Source of the DNA: SHLQ01 sp964517125
GTDB taxonomy: Bacteria > Actinomycetota > Acidimicrobiia > Acidimicrobiales > SHLQ01
Length of the DNA stretch: 39,281 nt
Assembly: GCA_964517125.1 (NCBI GenBank)
Contig: CAZFBD010000044.1
Span: forward strand, 1-39,281
Direction: 5' to 3'
The notes beneath the pieces are model-generated. The model had not been told where the DNA came from and made no database searches. It was given only the letters and a program-made list of their open reading frames with translations. Position 1 is the stretch's first letter. The number at the start of each line of letters is the position of its first letter. Below, one piece after another: positions 16,653 to 24,321 of this stretch. Both the position numbers and the translations under genes were made by a program.

Positions 16653-17256
16653 CCAGGCCGGGCGCACACTTGTCCTCTCGTGCGCCGCTCTGGCAAGTGA
16701 CCTTCGCGTCATCACCGATACTCCCGGTTGGGATCACGTCGACTTCGAGTATCTGCCAGCCAACTACCACAACCGTCCCGAGAAGATCGTTCCTGCCATC
16801 CAGGACATCCTCCAGGACCGGGCCGGCGACTACACCCAGATCCTGCTCGGATACGGCGACTGTGGCACCGGTGGTCACCTCGACCGGCTCATTGCGCACT
16901 ATCCCCATGTCGAACGGATGCCCGGCGATCACTGCTACGCCTTCTTCGCCGGTCTCGACAACTGGATGGACGAATTCGAAGGCGAGCTCGGCACGTTCTT
17001 CGTGACCGACTACCTGCTCAAGCACCAGAATGCCCTGATCTTCGGGGCCCTCGGGCTCACCGATCACCCCGAACTACGCGACATGTACTTCGGCAACTAC
17101 ACCCGCGTGTTGTGGATCGCCCAGTCCCCCACCCCCGAACTCCAGGAGGCAGCGGAACGATGTGCGAATCGTCTCAACCTGCGGCTCGACCAATCAAACG
17201 TCGGACGCGGTCTACTCGAATCCCGAGTACTGGAACTGAAGGGAACACCAGCATGA
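16639..17256 (+). CDS. DUF1638 protein of the corrinoid operon
   Basis: A 205-aa protein of the DUF1638 family, function unknown. It contains the conserved GYGDCGTGGH (Cys75), which looks like a metal or ligand site, and further Cys/His positions (LSCAAL, MPGDHCYAFF). I chose GTG 16639, which overlaps the carrier gene by 14 bp and follows AAGGAA. The reading frame is open further upstream only inside the carrier gene. Its place between the corrinoid carrier and the methyltransferases suggests a role in corrinoid handling or methyl transfer (inference). Confidence 0.85.
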   Translation: MLPPDQAGRTLVLSCAALASDLRVITDTPGWDHVDFEYLPANYHNRPEKIVPAIQDILQDRAGDYTQILLGYGDCGTGGHLDRLIAHYPHVERMPGDHCYAFFAGLDNWMDEFEGELGTFFVTDYLLKHQNALIFGALGLTDHPELRDMYFGNYTRVLWIAQSPTPELQEAAERCANRLNLRLDQSNVGRGLLESRVLELKGTPA

Positions 17257-17657
17257 GTGGTCGTCGACGTCGCGGTGGTGGCCCATCGCTCAAAATCATC
17301 AAGTGGCGCGACATCCCCGCCCAGGTCAACGGCACGTCCGGTGACCAGAAGGTGCAGGTCGAGCTGCCACACCGCTTCCAGAAGGCCATCGATCGGGCCG
17401 CCATGGTCGCCGGGTTGAAGGACGCCAACAGCTACATCGCCGAAATGGGAGCCGAGTCCCGGCCCGCCGACGGCGACATCGAAGCCGCGGTCGCAGCCCT
17501 CGTCGCCGAGATCGAAGCCGAATTCACCCCGGAACACCTGAACACGTTCGTTGCCACTGGCGGCTTCGACCCCAACACCGAAGGCGCAACCGCCGACGAA
17601 GCAGCTGCAGCTGCCGCCGAGGCCGACGATGCACTCGCCATCGACCCCAACGCCTGA
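17253..17657 (+). CDS. 'Virulence factor' family small protein of the corrinoid operon
   Basis: A 134-aa protein matching the family misleadingly named 'virulence factor'. The signature is IIKWRDIPAQVNG, then VQVELPHRFQKAIDRAAMVA. The N terminus is basic (SGRRRRGGG), while the C-terminal third is Ala/Asp/Glu-rich and probably disordered. It overlaps the DUF1638 stop (ATGA), so the two are translationally coupled. No activity is known. Operon context suggests an accessory subunit of the methyltransferase complex; nothing here suggests pathogenicity. Confidence 0.8.
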   Translation: MSGRRRRGGGPSLKIIKWRDIPAQVNGTSGDQKVQVELPHRFQKAIDRAAMVAGLKDANSYIAEMGAESRPADGDIEAAVAALVAEIEAEFTPEHLNTFVATGGFDPNTEGATADEAAAAAAEADDALAIDPNA

Positions 17658-17702
17658 CCCTGTCTCCCCCAAACACCATTCCTTTTTGAGAAAGCACTAC
17701 CC

Positions 17703-18602
17703 ATGACCGACACCGTGATCTCCTCAGCAACGAAAGAAGTCGTCATCGGCTTCGGCCGTCCCTTCGTCATGATTGGCGAACGCATCAACCCCACCGGCCG
17801 AAAGTTGCTGGCCGAAGAAATGAAGAACGGCGACTTCAGCCGTGTCGTCTCCGACGCGCTCGCCCAGGTCGAAGCTGGCGCACAGATGCTCGACGTGAAC
17901 GCCGGCATTCCGCTGGCCGACGAACCAGCACTGCTTGTGCGGGCCATCAAGGAAGTCCAAGCCGTCACCGACGTCCCAATCGCCATCGACTCGTCCATCG
18001 TGGAGGCCCTCGAGGCCGCCATCGAGGTCTACGAAGGCAAGCCCCTGATCAACTCGGTCACCGGCGAAGAAGAAGTCCTGGAACGTGTCCTCCCCTTCGT
18101 CGCCAAGCACGGCGCCGCCGTGGTCGCCATCTCCAACGACGAGACCGGCATCTCCGAAGACCCGAACGTCCGGTTCGAGGTCGCCAAGAAGATCGTCAAC
18201 CGCGCCGCCGACTTCGGCATCCCCGCGGCAGACGTGGTCGTCGACCCCCTGGTCATGCCCATCGGAGCCATGGGAACCGCCGGCCGCCAGGTCTTCGAAC
18301 TCGTCGGCAAGCTGCGGACCGAGCTTGGGGTCAACACCACCTGCGGCGCATCGAACGTGAGCTTCGGCCTTCCCGCACGCCACCACATCACCGGCAACTT
18401 CCTTGCCATGGCCATCGGTGCCGGTATGACCTCGGCCATCATGAGCCCCCTTCACCAGGAAGTGAAGGACTGCGTCATGGCCGCCGACGTGCTCAATGGC
18501 CACGACGAGAACTGCGCAGCCTGGATCGCGGCCAAGCGCGACCCCGAAGCCGGGGGCGGCGCAGGTGGCGCACGCCGCCGCGGCGGACGTCGTCGGGCCT
18601 GA
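17703..18602 (+). CDS. Methyl-THF:corrinoid methyltransferase (pterin-binding domain)
   Basis: A 299-aa TIM-barrel enzyme of the AcsE/MtgA-like group, moving a methyl group between methyl-corrinoid and THF. Family motifs are GERINPTGR (residues 25-33), QMLDVNAGIP, PIAIDSS, KPLINSVTGE and SNVSFGLPAR, all positioned as in pterin-dependent methyltransferases. It is about 35 residues longer than typical members because of a Gly/Arg-rich tail (GGGAGGARRRGGRRRA, 18552-18599). In this operon it should form CH3-THF, which MetF then oxidises. The start follows GAGAAAG. Confidence 0.92.
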   Translation: MTDTVISSATKEVVIGFGRPFVMIGERINPTGRKLLAEEMKNGDFSRVVSDALAQVEAGAQMLDVNAGIPLADEPALLVRAIKEVQAVTDVPIAIDSSIVEALEAAIEVYEGKPLINSVTGEEEVLERVLPFVAKHGAAVVAISNDETGISEDPNVRFEVAKKIVNRAADFGIPAADVVVDPLVMPIGAMGTAGRQVFELVGKLRTELGVNTTCGASNVSFGLPARHHITGNFLAMAIGAGMTSAIMSPLHQEVKDCVMAADVLNGHDENCAAWIAAKRDPEAGGGAGGARRRGGRRRA

Positions 18603-18612
18603 GCCCACCACA

Positions 18613-20676
18613 ATGACCGACATGGCACGCATCGTTTTCACTCCTTCGGGACGTCAGGGCGAGGTCGAACACGGCACCAACGTGCTCGACGCCGCCCGCG
18701 AGCTCGGCGTGGATCTGGACACGGTCTGCGGCGGCCGCGGCATCTGCGGGCGTTGCCAGGTGGTCCCCGAGGTTGGCGAGTTCGCAAAACATGGCATCGT
18801 GTCGGCCGAGACCAGCGTCAGCCTTCCCGGACCCAGCGAAACCACCGACTATCGCGGACGCCGGCCGCTCGGTTCACCCGCACACCGTCTTGGCTGCCAC
18901 ACAGAGATCCTCGACGACGTCGTCATCGACGTACCCGCCGAGAGCCAGGTTCACCGCCAGGTTGTTCGCAAGCGCCTCGACGTCGACGACATCCAGATCG
19001 ATCCGGTCATCCGGCTGCACTACACCACGGTCACCAAGCAGGAACTCGAGACGCCTCGCAGCGAGCTCGACCTTCTGCGTGACGCCTTGCAGACCGACTG
19101 GGGCCTCACGGGGCTCGTCACACCCTTGGCCGTGCTGCGCGAAATTCAGGCAATCCTCACAAAGGGCCGGGCCATCACCGTTGCGGTCCGTGACGAAACC
19201 GAGATCGTCGCCGCCTGGCCTGACTTCCACGACCGGATCCTCGGTGTCGCCATCGACATCGGGTCCACGACGGTCGCCGGGCATCTGCTGGACCTCAGCA
19301 CCGGTGAGGCGCTCTCCAGCGCAGGCCGGATGAACCCGCAGATCAAGTTCGGCGAAGACCTGATGAGCCGGGTCTCCTACGTGATGATGAACCCCGGCGG
19401 CGAGGTCGATCTGACTGCGGCCGTTCAGGAAGCCATCAACGAACTGATCGGCGAATTGGTCGACGAGATCGGCGAAGACCGCGAGAACGTTCTGGAGATC
19501 GTGCTCGTCGGCAACCCGATCATGCATCACCTTCTGCTCGGTCTCGATGCCGTTCCCCTGGGAGGCGCGCCGTTTGCGCTCGCCACCGACGGAGCCGTCG
19601 AGACCCGTGCCCCGTTCCTCAACATCGATGCCCGCGACGTGACCCGCGTGTATATCCTTCCCTGCATCGCCGGACACGTCGGCGCCGACACCGCAGGCGC
19701 CATCCTCTCCGAACGGCCCGATCAGTCCGAAGGCGTTCAGCTCATCGTCGATGTGGGCACCAACGCCGAGATCGTCCTGGGCAACCGGGACCTGCTGCTT
19801 GCGGCATCGAGTCCAACCGGCCCGGCCTTCGAGGGGGCCCAGATCTCGTCGGGACAGCGCGCCACCGTCGGAGCCATCGAACGGGTCCGCATCGACCCCG
19901 AAACGTTGGAGCCACGGTTCCGCATCATCGGCTCCGAGCTGTGGTCCGATGACCCCGGCTTCGCCGAGGACACCAAGAAAATCGCCATTACCGGCGTGTG
20001 TGGCTCAGGAATCATCGAGGTCGTGGCCGAGATGATGATCGCCGGCATCATCTCCGCTGACGGAGTAATCGACGGCGAGCTCGCTTCCCGGTCCAGCCGC
20101 ATCCGCAGCGACGACCGAACCTTCAGCTACCTGCTGCACGAAGGCACGCCAGACATTCTCGTCACCCAGAACGACATCCGGGCCATCCAGCTGGCCAAGG
20201 CCGCCCTCTACGCCGGCATCCGCCTGCTGATGGATCAGCTGAGCATCGACGAGGTCGACTCCATTCGCCTCGCTGGCGCCTTCGGAAGCCACATTGACCC
20301 GGTGTACGCCGTGGCCCTCGGCCTCGTGCCCGACTGCGACCTGGACCATGTGACTGCAGCAGGCAACGCCGCCGGAACCGGCGCCGTGATCGCGCTGCTG
20401 TCTGCCACCGCCCGTCGCACCATCGAAGATCTGATTCCCACCATTCAGAAGGTGGAGACTGCCACGGAGCCCAAATTCCAGGATCACTTCGTGCAAGCCA
20501 TGGCGATCCCCCACGCCTCCGCTTCGTATCCGCACCTTTCACAAGCCATCACGCTTCCCGAGCGCCGATTCGCCAATGCAGCTGCAGCTGGCGGAGAGGC
20601 CGGCGGGGGACGACGCCGGCGACGCCGTAGCGCTCAACCCGCATCTGCAGAGCCCGCCCCAGAGGAGACATCATGA
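18613..20676 (+). CDS. RACo-type corrinoid activation protein (2Fe-2S plus ASKHA domain)
   Basis: A 687-aa ATP-dependent reductive activator of corrinoid proteins, restoring Co(I) after accidental oxidation. The N-terminal ferredoxin domain has C39-x5-C45-x2-C48 and C95 as [2Fe-2S] ligands. The C-terminal ASKHA (DUF4445) domain has its phosphate loop GVAIDIGSTT at 211-220 and later LIVDVGTNAEIVLGNRDLLL and IRLAGAFGSH. The extreme C terminus carries RRRRRR (20611-20628) and a Pro/Glu/Ala tail. The start is ATG 18613 (ATG 18622 also possible), 10 nt after the methyltransferase. Its own electron donor is not in the window. Confidence 0.93.
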   Translation: MTDMARIVFTPSGRQGEVEHGTNVLDAARELGVDLDTVCGGRGICGRCQVVPEVGEFAKHGIVSAETSVSLPGPSETTDYRGRRPLGSPAHRLGCHTEILDDVVIDVPAESQVHRQVVRKRLDVDDIQIDPVIRLHYTTVTKQELETPRSELDLLRDALQTDWGLTGLVTPLAVLREIQAILTKGRAITVAVRDETEIVAAWPDFHDRILGVAIDIGSTTVAGHLLDLSTGEALSSAGRMNPQIKFGEDLMSRVSYVMMNPGGEVDLTAAVQEAINELIGELVDEIGEDRENVLEIVLVGNPIMHHLLLGLDAVPLGGAPFALATDGAVETRAPFLNIDARDVTRVYILPCIAGHVGADTAGAILSERPDQSEGVQLIVDVGTNAEIVLGNRDLLLAASSPTGPAFEGAQISSGQRATVGAIERVRIDPETLEPRFRIIGSELWSDDPGFAEDTKKIAITGVCGSGIIEVVAEMMIAGIISADGVIDGELASRSSRIRSDDRTFSYLLHEGTPDILVTQNDIRAIQLAKAALYAGIRLLMDQLSIDEVDSIRLAGAFGSHIDPVYAVALGLVPDCDLDHVTAAGNAAGTGAVIALLSATARRTIEDLIPTIQKVETATEPKFQDHFVQAMAIPHASASYPHLSQAITLPERRFANAAAAGGEAGGGRRRRRRSAQPASAEPAPEETS

Positions 20677-22214
20677 CCGACGCCCCACGACGTGGACGCT
20701 CCGGCGGCGGCCGCGCCGCCCGCCAGGCCAAGCGAGCCGCCACCAGCGCAGTCACGCAGGCCTATCTGGAACGGACCCTCGCGCCCGTCAGCGTTCTCGA
20801 CGAGGCCGCCCTCTTACAGATCGAAGACAACGCAGAGACGATCCTCAGCGAGATCGGTATTCAGTTCAACGGCTACCCCCAGGCCCTCGAACGGTTCGAG
20901 GCAGCCGGGTGCCGAATCGACGGCGAGTTTGTCTTCTTCCCGAAGGGCCTGGCCCGCCAGATCGTGCAGGAGAACGCTCCGAGCAGCTACATCCAGTCGG
21001 CTCGCAACCCGGAACGCAACGTGAAGATCGGCGACAACGCCACGGTTTTCGTTCCCAACTACGGCTCACCGTTCATCACCGACCTCGACCAGGGTCGGCG
21101 GTACGCCACCATCAGCGACTTCCAGGACGTCGTGAAGCTTGTGTACCAACTTCCCCACCTGCATGCCTCCGGCGGCACGGTGTGTGAGCCCGTCGACGTA
21201 CCGGTGAACAAGCGGCATCTCGACATGGTCTACGCCCACCTCAAGTACTCCGACAAGCCCCTCATGGGGTCAGTCACAGCACCGGAGCGGGCCTCCGACT
21301 CGGTCGAGCTGTGCCGACTCGCCTTCGGCGGCGACCTCGAGAACAAGACGGTGATGACCAGCCTCATCAACGCCAACTCGCCGCTGCAATGGGACGACAC
21401 GATGCTCGGGGCAGCCGAGGTGTACGCCAAGGCAAACCAGGCATGTGTGATCTCGCCGTTCATCCTCATGGGAGCCATGTCCCCCGTGAGCGTGGCCGGG
21501 CTGTGTGCCCAAGCGCTCGCCGAAGCGCTGGCCGGCATGGCCTTCGTGCAACTCACCGCGCCAGGTGCACCCGTGGTGTTCGGCACCTTCGCCACCTCGA
21601 TGTCCATGGCCACCGGGGCACCCACGTTCGGCACCGCCGAAGGTGGTCTTGCCATCTACGTCATGGCCGAGCTCGCCCGCCGAGTGGGTGTGCCCTTCCG
21701 CTCGGGCGGCCAGTTCACCTCGTCGAAGACGCCCGATGCGCAGGCCGCGTACGAATCCGCAATGACGCTGCTCCCCACGATGCAGGCCGGCGTGAACTTC
21801 GTTCTCCACGCCGCAGGCTGGATCGAGGGCGGATTGGCGATCAGCCTGGAGAAGCTCATCATGGACGCCGACCAGCTGGGCGCCATGAACGTGTACGCCA
21901 AGGGCGTCGACATGACCGAGAACGGTCAGGCCATGGATGCATTCCGCACCAACGAGCACGGACAACACTTCCTCGGAAACGCCCACACGTACGCCAACTT
22001 CGAGACGGCCTTCTACCGCTCCAGCATTTCGGACAACAACAGCTTCGAGCAGTGGAGTGAAGAGGGCAGCCTCACCGCAGCCCAGCGCGCCAACGGCACC
22101 TGGAAGCAGATGTTGAGCGACTACGTGGCCCCCGAACTCGACGATGCCGCCGACCAGCAGATGCTCGAGTTCATCGCCACGCGCAAGGGCGAAATGCCCG
22201 ACGCCATCGGCTGA
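20673..22214 (+). CDS. MttB-family (non-pyrrolysine) quaternary amine:corrinoid methyltransferase
   Basis: A 513-aa member of the trimethylamine methyltransferase superfamily. The frame has no internal TAG, so it lacks pyrrolysine and belongs to the group that demethylates quaternary amines such as glycine betaine, proline betaine or carnitine. Recognisable segments are FVPNYGSPFITDLDQGRRYA, PLMGSVTAPERASDSVELC, CVISPFILMGAMSPVSVAGL and GQFTSSKTPDAQAAYES. The N terminus is basic and Gly-rich (PRRGRSGGGRAARQAKRA). The ATG overlaps the RACo stop (ATGA) and this is the last gene of the operon. Glycine betaine is my first guess because a dimethylglycine dehydrogenase-like gene is nearby. Confidence 0.9.
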   Translation: MTDAPRRGRSGGGRAARQAKRAATSAVTQAYLERTLAPVSVLDEAALLQIEDNAETILSEIGIQFNGYPQALERFEAAGCRIDGEFVFFPKGLARQIVQENAPSSYIQSARNPERNVKIGDNATVFVPNYGSPFITDLDQGRRYATISDFQDVVKLVYQLPHLHASGGTVCEPVDVPVNKRHLDMVYAHLKYSDKPLMGSVTAPERASDSVELCRLAFGGDLENKTVMTSLINANSPLQWDDTMLGAAEVYAKANQACVISPFILMGAMSPVSVAGLCAQALAEALAGMAFVQLTAPGAPVVFGTFATSMSMATGAPTFGTAEGGLAIYVMAELARRVGVPFRSGGQFTSSKTPDAQAAYESAMTLLPTMQAGVNFVLHAAGWIEGGLAISLEKLIMDADQLGAMNVYAKGVDMTENGQAMDAFRTNEHGQHFLGNAHTYANFETAFYRSSISDNNSFEQWSEEGSLTAAQRANGTWKQMLSDYVAPELDDAADQQMLEFIATRKGEMPDAIG

Positions 22215-22235
22215 CCACAACGCAGTGGCCAGCTT

Positions 22236-22252
22236 CCGAGCACGACGCTCGG
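22236..22252. terminator. Possible hairpin terminator of the corrinoid operon
   Basis: CCGAGC and GCTCGG (6-bp arms, 5-nt loop) sit 21 bp after the mttB-like stop and before the convergent VIT gene. No T-run. Confidence 0.35.
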
Positions 22253-22265
22253 GCGGCGCCCAGGA

Positions 22266-23015
22266 TCAGGCGACGGTGGTCCCCAGAAGGCTGCCGATTC
22301 CGAAGGTGATCAGACACGCTCCCGCAGCCCACGACACCTGACGGAGGGCGGTGCGGAACGGTGAGCGTTCGGTGAATCGGGCGAGCACGATGCCGACGAT
22401 GGCCGCAGCGATGAGCCCAACGGACACCGAGACCACGGTTGCTGCGGTTCCTTCAAGGAAGAACCACGGGATGAGCGGCAGGATCGCGCCCAGCGCAAAC
22501 GCAATGAAGGACGCCACGGACGCTCCGATGGGATCGCCAATGTCATCGGGATCCACGCCGAGCTCTTCACGGGCATGCACCTCGAGTGCAACCTCAGGGT
22601 CCTCGTGCACGGCTTCGGCCAGTTCGCGGGCCCGGTCACCGTCGAGACCACGCTGGGCGTAGATGCTCTGGAGCTCGCGTAGCTCGCCCTGCGGGTTCTT
22701 CTCCAACGACTCGCGCTCGATCCGGAGTTCTCGTTCGATCAGCTCGTTCTGCGCCTTCATGGAGACGTATTCGCCGGCGGCCATGGATGCTGCACCGGCG
22801 AGGAGACCGGAAACACCTGCGATCACGACGGCGGATGAGTCGGTTGATGCCGCGGCGACGCCAAGGATGAGTGCCACGTTGGAAACCAGCCCATCGCTCA
22901 CTCCAAAGACGGCAGCTCGGGCTGCGCCACCCTGCACGTCCCGATGGTCGTGCACCATGTGGCTGTGACCGTGCTCGTGGTCGTGATCGTGGCTGTGATC
23001 GTGTGTGGTGGCCAT
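22266..23015 (-). CDS. VIT1/CCC1-family iron/manganese transporter
   Basis: A 249-aa membrane protein. The N terminus is a His/Asp-rich metal-binding segment (HDHSHDHDHEHGHSH). Helix 1 begins at RAAVFGVSDGLVSNVALILG, the family signature. A charged cytosolic helical domain (ELIERELRIERESLEKNPQ) lies between helices 2 and 3, and two or three helices close the protein. Members export Fe(II) or Mn(II) from the cytosol. The ATG at 23015 is set by TATGGT with 6-nt spacing; the longer upstream frame is not protein-like. It is divergent from the iron ABC genes. Confidence 0.9.
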   Translation of the reverse strand: MATTHDHSHDHDHEHGHSHMVHDHRDVQGGAARAAVFGVSDGLVSNVALILGVAAASTDSSAVVIAGVSGLLAGAASMAAGEYVSMKAQNELIERELRIERESLEKNPQGELRELQSIYAQRGLDGDRARELAEAVHEDPEVALEVHAREELGVDPDDIGDPIGASVASFIAFALGAILPLIPWFFLEGTAATVVSVSVGLIAAAIVGIVLARFTERSPFRTALRQVSWAAGACLITFGIGSLLGTTVA

Positions 23016-23021
23016 GCCTTG

Positions 23022-23027
23022 ACCATA
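23022..23027 (-). promoter_or_regulatory. -10 hexamer TATGGT, leaderless VIT gene
   Basis: TATGGT on the minus strand, 6 nt before ATG 23015. Confidence 0.55.
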
Positions 23028-23152
23028 CCCATCCCGATCGCTCCACGGCCGCCCACACGCACCTTCATTTTCGCGCCCGACGACTTCACGCTTTTCGGAA
23101 AGCTCCCCTACCATGAACCCCACTCTCCGTTGGACGACAGGCCCAGCGGATA

Positions 23153-23171
23153 AAAGGTGTTAGGCACCCTT
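23153..23171. promoter_or_regulatory. Possible DtxR/IdeR-type box
   Basis: A 19-bp dyad of the form AAxGGTG-N5-CACCxTT just upstream of the -10 of the iron-binding protein gene. Length and AGGT/ACC half-sites recall IdeR boxes, but the centre diverges from the consensus. A DtxR-family gene lies at 28809-29483. Confidence 0.4.
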
Positions 23172-23192
23172 TACAAACGCAAGATGGTTCCG

Positions 23193-23198
23193 TACAGT
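23193..23198 (+). promoter_or_regulatory. -10 hexamer TACAGT, leaderless iron-binding protein gene
   Basis: TTACAA (23171-23176), 16 bp, TACAGT, 6 nt, then ATG 23205. Confidence 0.6.
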
Positions 23199-23204
23199 CG
23201 TCGA

Positions 23205-24314
23205 ATGCACAAGATTCTCACCCCCCTCCTGGCCCTCACGCTGCTGGCGACCGCCTGCGGCTCCGACACCGTCGTCGCCCCCACCGACGACGCCGAAACG
23301 ACGGCAGCATCCGCCGACAACGGTCTTGGCGAGCTCGCCGCAACGATCCACAACGGCGCCTGCGTCGAAGACTCCGGCAACGCCGTCACCATCTACTCCG
23401 GACGCAGCGAAGACCTGGTCCAGCCCGTCCTCGACGCATTCGAATGCGCAACCGGCATCAGCACATCGGTCAAGTACGGCGATCCGACCGAACTCGCCTT
23501 CGCTCTCGAGCAGGAAGGCGATCGCACCCCCGCCGACATCTTCCTCTCCAAGTCCCCGGGCGCCGTTGGGTTCCTGAGCAACGAGGGGCTCCTGGCTCCG
23601 CTCTCCGACGAGGTTCTCGGCCTGGTCGACACCCAGAACTCCGCCGCCGACGGCGAATGGGTTGGCGTCACCGGACGCAAGCGTGTGCTCGTCTACAACG
23701 TCGACGCCGTTGCCGAAGCCGACCTGCCCACCTCGGTCTTTGAACTCACCGAAGCCGAGTACAGCGGCCGGGTTGCACTGCCGGTGAACAACGGGTCCTT
23801 CCTCGACTGGTTCACCGTGTTCCGGGCAACCGAAGGCGACGATGTCGCCACCCAGTGGCTTGCCGACATGGCCAACAACGACCCCATCATCACCGAGAGC
23901 AACCGCCCCACCGTCGATGCCGTGGGTCGCGGCGAGTTCGATTTCGGTCTGGTCAACCACTACTACAACTTCCAGGAAATCGAAGCCATCGGCGAAGACC
24001 ACCGAGCGCTGAACCACGACTTCGCCACGGACGACATCGGCTCGTTGCTCATCATCACCGCAGCAGCCAAGACGGCAAGCAGCGCCAACCCGGAGTCCGC
24101 CGAGCAACTCATCTCGTACCTGCTCTCCGCTGAGGCGCAGACATACTTCACCCAGGAAACCCTCGAGTACCCGCTTGCCGACGGTGTCGCCGCCGCCGAC
24201 GTGCTCCCCGCGCTGGACCAGGGCATCAACGACTTCGATGTCGACTTCGATTCGCTCGGCGATGGCCTGCAGCGCACCGTCGAGATCATCGAAGCGAGCG
24301 GAATCAACGGCTGA
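23205..24314 (+). CDS. Fe(3+)-type ABC transporter substrate-binding lipoprotein
   Basis: A 369-aa periplasmic-type binding protein. The signal peptide (MHKILTPLLALTLLATAC) ends in a lipobox. Mature-domain features match the ferric binding protein (FbpA/AfuA) family: VTIYSGRSEDLVQPVLDAFE, DIFLSKSPGAVGFLSNEGLL and a YY pair (GLVNHYYNF) where iron-coordinating tyrosines lie. It is followed by the permease gene. The start is fixed by the signal peptide and the leaderless promoter. Iron is likely, given the neighbouring VIT gene, but related proteins bind thiamine or phosphonates. Confidence 0.88.
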   Translation: MHKILTPLLALTLLATACGSDTVVAPTDDAETTAASADNGLGELAATIHNGACVEDSGNAVTIYSGRSEDLVQPVLDAFECATGISTSVKYGDPTELAFALEQEGDRTPADIFLSKSPGAVGFLSNEGLLAPLSDEVLGLVDTQNSAADGEWVGVTGRKRVLVYNVDAVAEADLPTSVFELTEAEYSGRVALPVNNGSFLDWFTVFRATEGDDVATQWLADMANNDPIITESNRPTVDAVGRGEFDFGLVNHYYNFQEIEAIGEDHRALNHDFATDDIGSLLIITAAAKTASSANPESAEQLISYLLSAEAQTYFTQETLEYPLADGVAAADVLPALDQGINDFDVDFDSLGDGLQRTVEIIEASGING

Positions 24315-24321
24315 TCTTGCA

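Noticed and set aside
17253..17657. Pathogenicity role suggested by the name 'virulence factor'
   Set aside because: The family name is historical. Operon context points to corrinoid methyl metabolism.
20673..22214. Pyrrolysine-containing MttB
   Set aside because: The frame has no internal TAG across 513 codons.
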